64,000 nucleotides of DNA from Variovorax paradoxus (lineage in GTDB: Bacteria; Pseudomonadota; Gammaproteobacteria; Burkholderiales; Burkholderiaceae_C), in contig NZ_JAUSXG010000001.1 of NCBI RefSeq assembly GCF_030815855.1, positions 868,001-932,000 on the forward strand. Direction: 5' to 3'. A program made the position numbers and the translations under genes. The notes beneath the pieces were generated by a model. It had not been told where the DNA came from. It saw only the letters and a program-made list of their open reading frames with translations, and did no database searches. The stretch's first letter is position 1; the number at the start of each line of letters is the position of its first letter. Of the stretch, positions 44,524 to 52,578 are shown piece by piece.

Positions 44524-45783
44524 TCAGCGAATCGTGAGCCAGGGCAGGTACGCAAAGCCCAGCAGCAGCCCGATCGCGACGAAGTAGAACGGGATCAACT
44601 CCTTCACGACGTCCCCGATGCGCACCTTGGCGATGGTGCTGGTGATGAACAGTGTGGTTCCTATCGGCGGGTGATAGAGGCCGATCGAAAGGTTGACGAT
44701 CATCATGATCCCGAGCTGCACGGTGTCCATTCCGACGGCCGCGGCGAGCGGCACGAACATGGGCGTGAGCAGAAGCACGGCTGCGGGCAAGTCGATGAAC
44801 ATGCCCGTGGCGAGCATGATCAGGTTCATCGCCAGGATGATCAGCCAGGGCGACCGCAGCGTTTCCTTTGCAAAGCGCGTGAACTCCGCCGGCAACTGCT
44901 CGTAGGTCACGATCCAGCCAACGACGCTCGAGGCCATGATGATCAGGAGCACCACGCCGGTGGAGATTCCCGCCTCGACCGCCGCAGTCTTGACCTTCGC
45001 GAGCGTGAGATCCTTGTAGACCATCCCCGAGACGAGCAGCGCATACAGCGTGGACATCACGCTCACCTCGGTCGGTGTCGCGATGCCGAAGCGCAGGAAG
45101 ACGATGATGAGCACTGGCATCATCAGCGCCGGGGCCGCTTGTGCGAGCAGCCGCCAGAACGCAGGCCATTCGAAAGGCGTCGTGTCGCGCGGGAAGTTTC
45201 TGCGTCGGCCCTGCACGTAGCACACCGCCATGAAGCCCGCGCACATCAGCAGCCCCGGCAAGATGCCCGCCACGAACAGCGCACCGATCGAGGCTCCCGA
45301 TACCAGCGCATACACGATCATTGGAATGGACGGCGGGATCAGGATGTCGATCGTCGCTGCTGCAGCCAGCGTCCCGGCCGCGAACGGTGCCGGATAGCCC
45401 AGCTTCTTGAGCCAGGGGATCAGCATCGAGCCGATCGCCGACGCGTCGGCCACGGCCGAGCCGGAGACGCCGCCGAAGATGGTCGACGACAGAACCCCCA
45501 CCTGGGCCGGGCCACCGTGAACGCGTCCGATCATCATCGACAGCAGGCTCACCAGGCTCTGGCCGAGGCGGCCGCTGACCATCAGCGCGCCCGTCATCAT
45601 GAAGAAGGGAATGGCAATCAGCGGGAAGCTCTGTGTCTGCGAAATCATCTGCTCGACCGCAAGGTGCATGGGCACCTGGCCGATGATGAGAAGCCCGCCG
45701 ACGGAGGCGAGGACCAGCGCGTGCGCAATGGGAATCGACAGCAGCGCGGTGACGATGAAGAGTCCAACGATGAGCGCGGTCAT
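44524..45783 (-). CDS. TRAP transporter, large permease (DctM)
   Basis: A 419-residue inner-membrane protein with about 12 helices and the DctM pattern: LLSIPIAHALVLASVGGLLI, FPLIAIPFFMMTGALMVSGR, GGVSGSAVADASAIGSMLIP, PPSIPMIVYALVSGASIGA and LIMLATGMFIDLPAAVLLL. It drives sodium-coupled uptake of organic acids or sugars. It lies 2 bp after the small permease gene. Family name recognised; substrate unknown. Confidence 0.94.
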   Translation of the reverse strand: MTALIVGLFIVTALLSIPIAHALVLASVGGLLIIGQVPMHLAVEQMISQTQSFPLIAIPFFMMTGALMVSGRLGQSLVSLLSMMIGRVHGGPAQVGVLSSTIFGGVSGSAVADASAIGSMLIPWLKKLGYPAPFAAGTLAAAATIDILIPPSIPMIVYALVSGASIGALFVAGILPGLLMCAGFMAVCYVQGRRRNFPRDTTPFEWPAFWRLLAQAAPALMMPVLIIVFLRFGIATPTEVSVMSTLYALLVSGMVYKDLTLAKVKTAAVEAGISTGVVLLIIMASSVVGWIVTYEQLPAEFTRFAKETLRSPWLIILAMNLIMLATGMFIDLPAAVLLLTPMFVPLAAAVGMDTVQLGIMMIVNLSIGLYHPPIGTTLFITSTIAKVRIGDVVKELIPFYFVAIGLLLGFAYLPWLTIR

Positions 45784-45785
45784 GG

Positions 45786-46298
45786 CTAGGCTCCGTGCGC
45801 AACGGCTTCGGAGTCGGGCTCATGGGTCCCGGCACTGCGCCACAGCGCTGGCAGCTTGCACAAGCTCACCATGCTCAGCAGAAAGAAGCCCAGCATCAAG
45901 GCCCACACGCTGACCGAGCTGGGAACCTGCAGCATGGGGCTGCGTTCGTCTGCGGCGATCTCCATCAGCGGCCAGGCCGCCACCGCCAGCGATCCATAGA
46001 GCGCCGCGACGGCCAGCGATCCGCCCGCCAGAACCCAGCGACGTGTCGCGCGCAGCTTCTGCGTGAACATGACGACCGCCATATGCGAGCCGTGCTGAGC
46101 CGCCAGAACGACGCCGGCCATGATCATCCAGGGGAACATGAGTTCCGGCAGCTCGGATGCCGAGGCGAGACTGGTTCCCGCGACGTAGCGCAGGCCCACG
46201 TTGATGCTCAGGATCAGGAAGACGACAGTCAGCGTCACATAGAGCATGCCGCGACACGCCGCGCTTATGCATCGGTCAAGAAAAAGAAGGAACGACAT
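45786..46298 (-). CDS. TRAP transporter, small permease (DctQ)
   Basis: A 170-residue protein with four hydrophobic helices. Diagnostic DctQ sequence is VFLILSINVGLRYVAGTSLA, SASELPELMFPWMIMAGVVL and AAQHGSHMAVVMFTQKL. The C-terminus ends in a short acidic tail. It forms the membrane unit with DctM. The 124 bp upstream hold no gene and separate it from the DctP gene. Confidence 0.9.
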   Translation of the reverse strand: MSFLLFLDRCISAACRGMLYVTLTVVFLILSINVGLRYVAGTSLASASELPELMFPWMIMAGVVLAAQHGSHMAVVMFTQKLRATRRWVLAGGSLAVAALYGSLAVAAWPLMEIAADERSPMLQVPSSVSVWALMLGFFLLSMVSLCKLPALWRSAGTHEPDSEAVAHGA

Positions 46299-46422
46299 AT
46301 CAATGCCCTCGAAGAAGGAAGGATGCGCGCGGAGGCGCTGTCATGAACTCGGGACGGCAGACTTCACCGCGACGCGACGCGTCAATGCGCTGCGCTGCGT
46401 AGTTCGTCTGCCTTCGGGTGCG

Positions 46423-47400
46423 CTACTGAGCTTGCTGGACGACCCGCTTGACAAAGTCGCCGGCCGGGCTCGCGGCCCATTTGGCGTAGACGGCTTTCGT
46501 CGCTTCGACGAAAGCCTTGCGATCCACCGCGTCGATCTGCACACCCTTGGCCTTCAGCTCGGTGGTCAGTTTTTCGTCGGCCTCCTTGGAGAGCTTTCGC
46601 TGCATCTGCGTCGCTTCGACCGCGGCTTCAGTGAAGATCTTCTGGTCCGCGGGACTCAGCCGCTCCCATGAACGCTTGCTCATCACGAAGGGGTTGGTTT
46701 CGTACTTGTGGCCTGTCAGCGAAAGATACTTCTGAACTTCGTAGAGCTTGGCTGACGCGATGTTGGTCAACGGGTTCTCCTGTCCGTCGACAACCCCCTG
46801 CTGGAGCGCCACGTACAGCTCCGAGAACTTGATCTGCTGCGCGTCTGCGCCGAGCGCCTGCATGATGTCCATGGTCATCGAGTCGGGCGGGGTTCGGATC
46901 TTCAGACCCTTGATGTCCGCCGGCGTCTTGATCGGCCGCTTGTTATTGGTGACGTGGCGGATGCCGTTGTCCCAGTAGCCGAGCACAACCATGCCCTTGG
47001 CGGCCGTCCGCTTGGACAGCTCTTCGCCCACGGGTCCGTCGAGCAGTTGCCAGGCCTTCTGGATGTCCGTGAACAGGAATGGCAGGCCCAGTGCTGCGTA
47101 CTCCGGAACCACGTTGGCCATCGCGCCCTGGCTGTTGGCGGATATGTCCATGGTTCCCGAGCGCAGCGCAGTGATCATCGCGGCGTCGTCGCCGAGCTGC
47201 GCCGAATGCGCCACCTGGATCTCGAAGCGCCCGTTGGTCTTGGCCTTGATGGTTTCGGCGAACTTCACGGCTGCCTCATGCCGGGGATTGCCCGGCGCGG
47301 CGCCGTGGCCGAAGGTGAGCTTGGCGGGCGCCTGCGCGAAGGCAAGGCCGCCCGTGGCGATCCATGCGCCGACGAGGATGGCAAGGTTTCTGCGATTCAT
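46423..47400 (-). CDS. TRAP transporter, periplasmic binding protein (DctP)
   Basis: A 325-residue binding protein with signal peptide MNRRNLAILVGAWIATGGLA FAQ and DctP motifs: LTFGHGAAPGNPRHEAAVKF, GTMDISANSQGAMANVVPEY, GLKIRTPPDSMTMDIMQALG and VDGQENPLTNIASAKLYEVQ. The conserved Arg in LKIRTP usually salt-bridges a ligand carboxylate, which favours an acidic substrate. It precedes dctQ and dctM. Confidence 0.93.
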   Translation of the reverse strand: MNRRNLAILVGAWIATGGLAFAQAPAKLTFGHGAAPGNPRHEAAVKFAETIKAKTNGRFEIQVAHSAQLGDDAAMITALRSGTMDISANSQGAMANVVPEYAALGLPFLFTDIQKAWQLLDGPVGEELSKRTAAKGMVVLGYWDNGIRHVTNNKRPIKTPADIKGLKIRTPPDSMTMDIMQALGADAQQIKFSELYVALQQGVVDGQENPLTNIASAKLYEVQKYLSLTGHKYETNPFVMSKRSWERLSPADQKIFTEAAVEATQMQRKLSKEADEKLTTELKAKGVQIDAVDRKAFVEATKAVYAKWAASPAGDFVKRVVQQAQ

Positions 47401-47430
47401 GGTTTGTCTCCGTTGTTGTGATGGGATGAA

Positions 47431-48180
47431 TCAGTGGATCAGCATGCCGCCGTTCACGTCGAGCGTGATACCGGTGCAATAGCTCGACAGGTCGCTGGCG
47501 AGGAACAGGCATGCGCCGGCGACGTCTTCGGCGACGCCGATCCGCCCGAGCGGGATCTCGCCGGCGATCTGCGCCTTGCGCTCTTCGGTCAGCTTGCCCT
47601 TGCTGATGTCCGTGCCGATCAGCCCGGGCGTGATCGAGTTGACGCGGATGCCGTCGGTGCCGAGCTCACGCGCCATGGCGCGCGCAAGACCCAGCACGCC
47701 GGCCTTGGCGGCCGAGTAGTGGGGGCCTCCGAGAATCCCGCCGCCGCGTTGCGCAGAAACGGAAGAGATGCAGATGATCGAGCCGCTGCCTTGACGCTGC
47801 ATGGCGGGAATCGCGGCCTGCGAGAAGAGCAGCGTGCCGCGCAGGCTGACGTCCAGCACGGCGTCGTAGTCGGCACCGGAGATGTCTATCGTCTTGCGCG
47901 GCTGCGTGATGCCCGCGTTGTTGACGAGGACGTCGAGCCGGCCGAACTTATCGAGCACGCGCGCTACCGCGGATTCGACTTCGAACTTGTTGGTGACGTC
48001 GGCAACCAGTCCCAGGTGGGCGTCGCCGAGCGTGGCAGCGACCTGCAGGGGTGCGGCGGCTTCAAGGTCGGTGATGACGACGCGGGCGCCTTGCGACGCC
48101 AGCAGGCGTGCAGTGGCAAACCCCAGGCCGTTGAGGCCGGCGCCTCCGGTGATGAGGGCGACGCGATCGGTAAGCAGCAT
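47431..48180 (-). CDS. Short-chain dehydrogenase/reductase
   Basis: A 249-residue classical SDR. Cofactor motif VALITGGAGLNGLGFATARL, acidic TDLEAAAPL (Asp after the second strand suggests NAD), NNAG in VLVNNAGITQPRKTID, catalytic Ser in ISSVSAQRG and Tyr-x3-Lys in HYSAAKAGVLGLA. The end CTGITLDVNGGMLIH is standard. First gene of the TRAP/transketolase operon, so it likely oxidises the imported substrate. Divergent from the LysR regulator. Confidence 0.93.
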   Translation of the reverse strand: MLLTDRVALITGGAGLNGLGFATARLLASQGARVVITDLEAAAPLQVAATLGDAHLGLVADVTNKFEVESAVARVLDKFGRLDVLVNNAGITQPRKTIDISGADYDAVLDVSLRGTLLFSQAAIPAMQRQGSGSIICISSVSAQRGGGILGGPHYSAAKAGVLGLARAMARELGTDGIRVNSITPGLIGTDISKGKLTEERKAQIAGEIPLGRIGVAEDVAGACLFLASDLSSYCTGITLDVNGGMLIH

Positions 48181-48294
48181 GGACTGTCTCCGTGATAGTG
48201 ATGTGCGGGTGGGTAACTATGGATGAAGGCACCCATGAGGACAAACGACACTTCGTCAGCGATAAGTGAATTGCGTTCATAAAGGGTTTACCCG

Positions 48295-49203
48295 ATGAGG
48301 TCGTCGTTTCCCCCACTGAGTTGCCTGCTTGCCTTCGAGGCTGCGGCTCGGCGCGCGAGCTTCAGCGCGGCGGCCATCGAACTGCATCTGACGCCCTCGG
48401 CGGTGAGCCACCAGATCGCCAAGCTGGAGGAACTCCTCGCCGTGCGGCTGTTCGAGCGTTCGGGGCGCAGCATCGAGCTGAGCGAAGCCGGCCGCGAATA
48501 CATGAGCCGTGTCTCCGGCGCGCTGGACGCGATCAGCTCGGCAACCGACAACGCGCGCAAGGGTGTTCGCAACGCCCTGTACGTTCATGCCGCGCCCAGT
48601 TTCGCGAGCCTGTGGCTCATGCCGCGACTGGCCGACTTCGCGCGGGCGCACCCCGGCATCGCACTCTCGCTGTCGTCGTCCGTCGTTCACTCCGACTTTG
48701 CGAGCGGGCAGGTCGACATCGACATCCGATACGGCGTACCGAACTGGCCGCATCTCAACGTGCAACCCGTGTTCGAGGAACGGATTCAGCCGATGGCGAG
48801 CCCGGCGTTCATCGAGAAGCATCGCATCGAGAAACCTGCAGACCTGCTGAACCTTCCGTTGATCCAGTCTGTGGTCAATATCGTGCAATGGGGGGATTGG
48901 TTCCGCAGCCGCAAGATCGTGTTCTCGAGCGGGCAGTTCGCATTCCGTTTCGATCGAACATCCATGGCCCTCGATGCCGCGGTGCAGGGCCTCGGGGTCG
49001 CCCTGGACAGCTCATCGGTGGCGGCGGGCCACCTTCACCAGGGCCGATTGAGGAAGGTCTTCGACGAGCGCTGGTGCCTGAAGGTTCATGCCCATTTCCT
49101 GGTCTGTCCTCAGCGCCACGTGCAGCGCAGCGAAGTGACGAACTTCATCGATTGGATGCGGGAACAGGCGGTCGAGCCGGAGAGAGCTGTGGCGCCAACT
49201 TGA
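48295..49203 (+). CDS. LysR-family regulator (GcvA-like)
   Basis: A 302-residue LTTR. The N-terminal HTH is LLAFEAAARRASFSAAAIEL, LHLTPSAVSHQIAKLEELLA, LFERSGRSIELSEAGREY. The C-terminal periplasmic-binding-like domain has VDIDIRYGVPNWPHLNVQPV, typical of the GcvA subgroup. It is divergent from the SDR/TRAP/transketolase operon and probably its activator. It ends 37 bp before the integrase fragment that marks the right end of the island. Confidence 0.92.
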   Translation: MRSSFPPLSCLLAFEAAARRASFSAAAIELHLTPSAVSHQIAKLEELLAVRLFERSGRSIELSEAGREYMSRVSGALDAISSATDNARKGVRNALYVHAAPSFASLWLMPRLADFARAHPGIALSLSSSVVHSDFASGQVDIDIRYGVPNWPHLNVQPVFEERIQPMASPAFIEKHRIEKPADLLNLPLIQSVVNIVQWGDWFRSRKIVFSSGQFAFRFDRTSMALDAAVQGLGVALDSSSVAAGHLHQGRLRKVFDERWCLKVHAHFLVCPQRHVQRSEVTNFIDWMREQAVEPERAVAPT

Positions 49204-49239
49204 CTGCGGCCGCAAGGTTGCCTTTTATTTCTCATCGCC

Positions 49240-49405
49240 CGCAGCCAGACAGACCGCTTGAATCCGCCGCCGCCAACGTACTGAACGTGCCAGGTCTTGA
49301 CCCGTCAATAGCAACGCGCAAGTACAGGCCACGGTCCACGGTGACCTTGTATTCCTTGTCAGTCGCCCTCAGCGCCTCGATGCCTCGTACGGTGATGTTT
49401 GCCAT
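49240..49405 (-). pseudogene. Integrase N-terminal fragment (arm-binding domain)
   Basis: From an ATG at 49405 the minus strand reads MANITVRGIEALRATDKEYK VTVDRGLYLRVAIDG, the arm-binding N-terminus of a tyrosine-type integrase. Near 49301 one base appears lost: the original frame goes to a TGA at 49234-49232, while the next frame continues as VKTWHVQYVGGGGFKRSVWL, which is what the family has after DG. Homology stops near 49240. This is a frameshifted and truncated integrase at the right end of the island. Confidence 0.82.
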
Positions 49406-49549
49406 CTCACGTCCTAGCCTCGTCCTGAAAATCGGTGGATTTCAGTGTATTCAGGCGAACGGCTTTGGACGAGAAGAATGACCTAAGCTGATATTTTTAA
49501 AGGGGAATTTTTTGTCCGGAGACGTCCGGAGAATTCCCCCTCGGGGCCG

Positions 49550-49594
49550 CTGTCACGCCGGAGGTCGCGGGTTCGAGTCCCGTCCACTCCGCCA
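49550..49594 (+). repeat. Right attachment repeat (attR), duplicated tRNA-Asp 3' end
   Basis: 45 bp matching 34044-34088 at all but one position, ending at the CCA of tRNA-Asp. Only the 3' part of the tRNA is present; no D arm or 5' acceptor lies upstream, so this is not a functional tRNA gene. It marks the right boundary of the island. Confidence 0.93.
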
Positions 49595-49599
49595 AACAC

Positions 49600-49635
49600 A
49601 AGCCCCTGTAGCAGTTTCTGCGACAGGGGCTTTTT
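49600..49635 (+). terminator. Terminator originally serving tRNA-Asp
   Basis: AAGCCCCTGT and ACAGGGGCTT form a 10-bp stem around a loop, followed by a T run at 49631-49635. It starts 6 bp after the duplicated tRNA-Asp end. Before island insertion it must have followed tRNA-Asp directly. Confidence 0.85.
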
Positions 49636-49769
49636 GTTGTGCGCTCCCGTCCTTGCGTAGCGCGACTTGTCTGACACCGGGAGCCGACACGTGCCGACCG
49701 GTTGGTGCGCAGGGGCCTGTAGCTTGGTTCCTTGGTCATGCACACCAACGCACCAACGAAAGGAATCAC

Positions 49770-50327
49770 ATGAACAAGCGCCAACTCGAAGGAATGAAGG
49801 TCGCCATTCTCGTGACGGACGGGTTCGAACAATCCGAGATGACCGATCCCCGCAAGGCCCTCGAGGCCGCGGGTGCGGAAACGAAGATCGTGTCGCCCCG
49901 GAACGACCGCGTGCGCGGCTGGAAGCACAGCGACCCGGCCGATGCCTTCACCGTCGACATTCCGCTTGCGCAAGCGGCCGCGCACGAGTTCGACGCGCTG
50001 CTGCTGCCCGGCGGCGTGATGAACCCCGACGCGCTGCGCATCAACGAGCCAGCGGTGGTTTTCGTGCAGGACTTCGTCAAGGCCCGCAAGCCGATTGCCG
50101 CCATCTGCCACGGTCCGTGGACGCTCATCGAGGCAAAGGCGGTCGAGGCTCGCACGATGACTTCGTGGCCTTCGCTGCGCACCGACCTCAAGAACGCCGG
50201 CGCCAAGTGGGTGGACGAAGAGGTGGTGGTCGATGGCAATCTGGTGACCAGCCGCAGCCCGAAGGACCTGCCGGCGTTCGACCGCGAAATGGTCCGGCTC
50301 TTTGCCGACGCCCACGCGCACGCATGA
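49770..50327 (+). CDS. DJ-1/PfpI-family protein (type 1 glutamine amidotransferase fold)
   Basis: A 185-residue protein. LEGMKVAILVTDGFEQSEMT with a conserved Glu, LLLPGGVMNPDALRINEPAV, and the nucleophile elbow KPIAAICHGPWTLIEA (Cys followed by His) are PfpI/YhbO-type. Members act as glyoxalase III, deglycase or stress chaperones. The start ATG 49770 follows AAAGGAATC. It lies directly outside the island's right end, so it was the original downstream neighbour of tRNA-Asp. Confidence 0.92.
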   Translation: MNKRQLEGMKVAILVTDGFEQSEMTDPRKALEAAGAETKIVSPRNDRVRGWKHSDPADAFTVDIPLAQAAAHEFDALLLPGGVMNPDALRINEPAVVFVQDFVKARKPIAAICHGPWTLIEAKAVEARTMTSWPSLRTDLKNAGAKWVDEEVVVDGNLVTSRSPKDLPAFDREMVRLFADAHAHA

Positions 50328-50346
50328 CCGGGCCCGGCTTGCCGTC

Positions 50347-50547
50347 ATGACTGTTCAATGGGACGAGCTGCGCATCGCGTATGAAGAGTGGCGCAGCCAG
50401 CGAGACAAATACGACCGGTGGATGACCGACATCGCCGCCGGCAAGCCGTACGACAAGTCGGCGCTGCAGCGCGACCTGGACGAGCTCGATGCGCTGCACA
50501 AGGTGTTCCTGCAGAAGGCCCTGCCATTCGTCCGGCCCAAGCCCTGA
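50347..50547 (+). CDS. Small hypothetical protein
   Basis: A 66-residue, helix-rich, soluble protein (TVQWDELRIAYEEWRSQRDK...LQRDLDELDALHKVFLQKAL). It starts 19 bp after the DJ-1/PfpI gene and may be co-transcribed with it. No known domain is recognised; the charged amphipathic helices suggest a coiled-coil pair. Coding is supported by codon bias and position. Confidence 0.6.
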   Translation: MTVQWDELRIAYEEWRSQRDKYDRWMTDIAAGKPYDKSALQRDLDELDALHKVFLQKALPFVRPKP

Positions 50548-50571
50548 GTTCATCGCTCGCGGGACGGCGTC

Positions 50572-51777
50572 CTATGAACCGGCTCGCGCGGAAAGTGCCG
50601 CGCGCGTTGAACGCCCGGCGCCGTCGGCGCCCCGGTCCCTGCCCCACCTTGCCTGCGCGGTACCCAGCAACGCAAGAGCCGGCAGCGCCAGTTCCAGAAG
50701 CTCCTCGAAGCTGAGCATCAGATGGCGGGTCAGGCCTGCGGGGCTCTCGCCCAAGATGCGCTGATCGGCAAGCGCCGCGGGTACCTGGTCCAGAACGATC
50801 GCGGTCCCGATCACTGCGGCAAAGGTCAGCAGGGTGGTGGCTTCCGGTCGCCATTGCCATCCTGCGCGCAAGGCGTCGCGCGCGGACCAGGCGCGCCTTG
50901 CGAGCCACGCGCCGGCCACGGCGATGGGCGCGAAGATCAGGCCGCCGAGGTGCGCCAGGTGCCCATCCGCTTCGCGCGCGGCAAAGGCAACAAGCACGAT
51001 GCAGATGGCCGTCCTGTCCAACCCCGAGAGCGATGCCACACGCACCGCCGCCAGGCATGCCGCCGCGGCAAGATACAGGAGAACCGTGCTGCTTTCGACC
51101 GGTCCGTCTTCCGCCAGGACCGCCGAACCGATCGACTCGGGCGTGTTCAATCCGATCCATGCCGCGGCGAAGCCGAACACCAGCACCAGCGAAGGCCCCG
51201 CCATGTCGGCACCCAATGCGCGCAGCGGCCACGCCAGCGCCGCGGCGGGTGCGCGGACGAACTCGCGCCCTGCAGCCTGCAGCGCAAGCAGTGTCCCGGC
51301 GATGCAGGCGCCCAACAGCGCACCTGCCGCAATGTCGAACGGAAAATGAATGCCGGCATAGATGCGCGACCACGCCGTGACGGTGGCCACGGCAAGAACC
51401 AGCAGCCCCACATCACGCAGCCCGCGCCGCAGCAGGAGCATGAACGCCATGGTGAACATCACCGTCGCGTGCGTGCTGGGCAGGCCGGCGCGCGCACCGT
51501 GCGGCACATGGGCGGGGCTCAGTCCCACCATGAAGGGGCGCGGCATACCGACGTAAGCCGCGATCTCGTGCGAGATCAACGAAGCCGCTGCTGCAGCGGC
51601 CAGCACCGCCAGCACACAGATGCACTGCGCAGGGCGGCGCCATGCCACCCACGCAAGAATGGCCGCGCATGCCCACGACGAGCCCCGCGCGATCGCCGAT
51701 GCGAACCACAGCAGCGTGGGGGAGGGAGAGAAGCCCGCCGCGAGTGTGTCGAAGAGCGCGAGGTTGAGTGAATTCAT
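50572..51777 (-). CDS. PAP2-family membrane phosphatase with C-terminal membrane domain
   Basis: A 401-residue polytopic membrane protein. The N-terminal half has the PAP2 triad: KxxxxxxRP-like region ending GMPRPFMVG, the PSTHA motif in RAGLPSTHATVMFTMAF, and SRIYAGIHFPFDIAAGALLG. Such enzymes dephosphorylate undecaprenyl pyrophosphate or other lipid phosphates. The C-terminal half (about 185-400) adds several membrane helices of unknown function and ends in an Arg/Ala-rich tail. Convergent with the small hypothetical gene. Confidence 0.85.
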   Translation of the reverse strand: MNSLNLALFDTLAAGFSPSPTLLWFASAIARGSSWACAAILAWVAWRRPAQCICVLAVLAAAAAASLISHEIAAYVGMPRPFMVGLSPAHVPHGARAGLPSTHATVMFTMAFMLLLRRGLRDVGLLVLAVATVTAWSRIYAGIHFPFDIAAGALLGACIAGTLLALQAAGREFVRAPAAALAWPLRALGADMAGPSLVLVFGFAAAWIGLNTPESIGSAVLAEDGPVESSTVLLYLAAAACLAAVRVASLSGLDRTAICIVLVAFAAREADGHLAHLGGLIFAPIAVAGAWLARRAWSARDALRAGWQWRPEATTLLTFAAVIGTAIVLDQVPAALADQRILGESPAGLTRHLMLSFEELLELALPALALLGTAQARWGRDRGADGAGRSTRAALSARAGS

Positions 51778-52019
51778 CCGTCGGTATCAGAAAGAAACGG
51801 CGGCCTCGTTGCTGCGAGGACGTGAGTCCAGGCTCAATTTAGCATCCGTCCGGCTTGCCGCGCGGCATGTCCGACTGCTGGAGAAAGGATCAGCCGATGC
51901 GCTTGACATCGCACCAGCGCACCATGAACACGATGGGCCAAGCAGCGACCTGCATCAGGCTGTCGATCGAAACCGTCGGCCTGAAAGCAGCCTTCGCGGA
52001 CCACGCCCTCGGGAGTGCG
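51778..52019. other. Intergenic stretch without a supported gene
   Basis: 242 bp between the PAP2 start and the end of the flavin reductase. It contains the PAP2 promoter side. No repeat, terminator or credible coding frame is evident. Confidence 0.4.
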
Positions 52020-52565
52020 TCATCGGGGCCGCGCCAGGGTTTCGGCAAGTTCCCACAGCGACCCCATCTGCCCCGAATGAAAAAGCAAGGGCGGCGTGTC
52101 CGTCCGCGAGAAGCGGTCCACACGCCCGAGGATGATCGTGTGATCGCCCTCCCGATGGCGCGAGTAGGTCGAGCATTCGAAAGTCGCGACGCTCTCGATG
52201 AGCCTCGCACATCCGTTGGGCGCGGTCTCGAATGCGTCGGCGAAGCGTTCGAACTTGTCCGCCGCGGGCTTGGCGAAATGCCAGGCCAGGTCCCGCTGCC
52301 CGGCGGTCAGCACGCTGAGGTTGAACGGCCGTGCCGCAAGAAATGCATCGGCGCTGCGGGTGTCGTCGCGGATGCTCCACAGAATCAGCGGTGGATCCAG
52401 CGATACCGAAGCGAACGAGTTGATCGTCATGCCCTCGCGCTTGCCGTCGGGCGTCGTGGTGGTCACGAGGCACACCCCCGTGGGGAAGGCGCCGAGCGCC
52501 TGCCGCAGTTGGCGGGCATCGACCGTCTCGGCCGCATCGCCCGTAATGAGAGCCCAGGAGTACAT
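52020..52565 (-). CDS. graA: Flavin reductase of a two-component hydroxylase (resorcinol hydroxylase reductase)
   Basis: A 181-residue flavin reductase: QLRQALGAFPTGVCLVTTTT, GMTINSFASVSLDPPLILWS, RSADAFLAARPFNLSVL, with the C-terminal HTIILGRVDRFSRTDTPPLL. These are the features of the HpaC/HsaB class that supplies FADH2 or FMNH2 from NAD(P)H. It follows the oxygenase gene by 13 bp. In the gamma-resorcylate pathway this is the reductase of resorcinol 4-hydroxylase. The start at 52565 (MYSWALITGD) is set by homology. Confidence 0.87.
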   Translation of the reverse strand: MYSWALITGDAAETVDARQLRQALGAFPTGVCLVTTTTPDGKREGMTINSFASVSLDPPLILWSIRDDTRSADAFLAARPFNLSVLTAGQRDLAWHFAKPAADKFERFADAFETAPNGCARLIESVATFECSTYSRHREGDHTIILGRVDRFSRTDTPPLLFHSGQMGSLWELAETLARPR

Positions 52566-52578
52566 GGCCGCGCCTCGA

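Larger units (their letters stand above)
34044..49594. mobile_element. Genomic island integrated in tRNA-Asp
   Basis: The last 45 bases of tRNA-Asp (34044-34088) recur at 49550-49594 with a single G-to-A difference, in the same orientation. This is the pattern left by a tyrosine recombinase that integrates into the 3' end of a tRNA gene. A C-terminal integrase fragment (34405-34692) lies just inside the left end and an N-terminal integrase fragment (49240-49405) just inside the right end. The cargo of about 14 kb is metabolic: AraC/SnoaL/SDR, an FAD-monooxygenase cluster with a GntR regulator, and a transketolase/TRAP cluster with a LysR regulator. No intact integrase, transposase or replication gene remains, so the island looks immobilised. 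Confidence 0.88.

Noticed and set aside
49550..49594. Second tRNA-Asp gene
   Set aside because: Only the 3' 45 bases exist; the 5' acceptor strand and D arm are missing.
49497..50348. Minus-strand frame ending in [18 protein letters not shown] sequence
   Set aside because: This tail is the antisense of the duplicated tRNA-Asp end, and the remainder is antisense to the DJ-1/PfpI gene.
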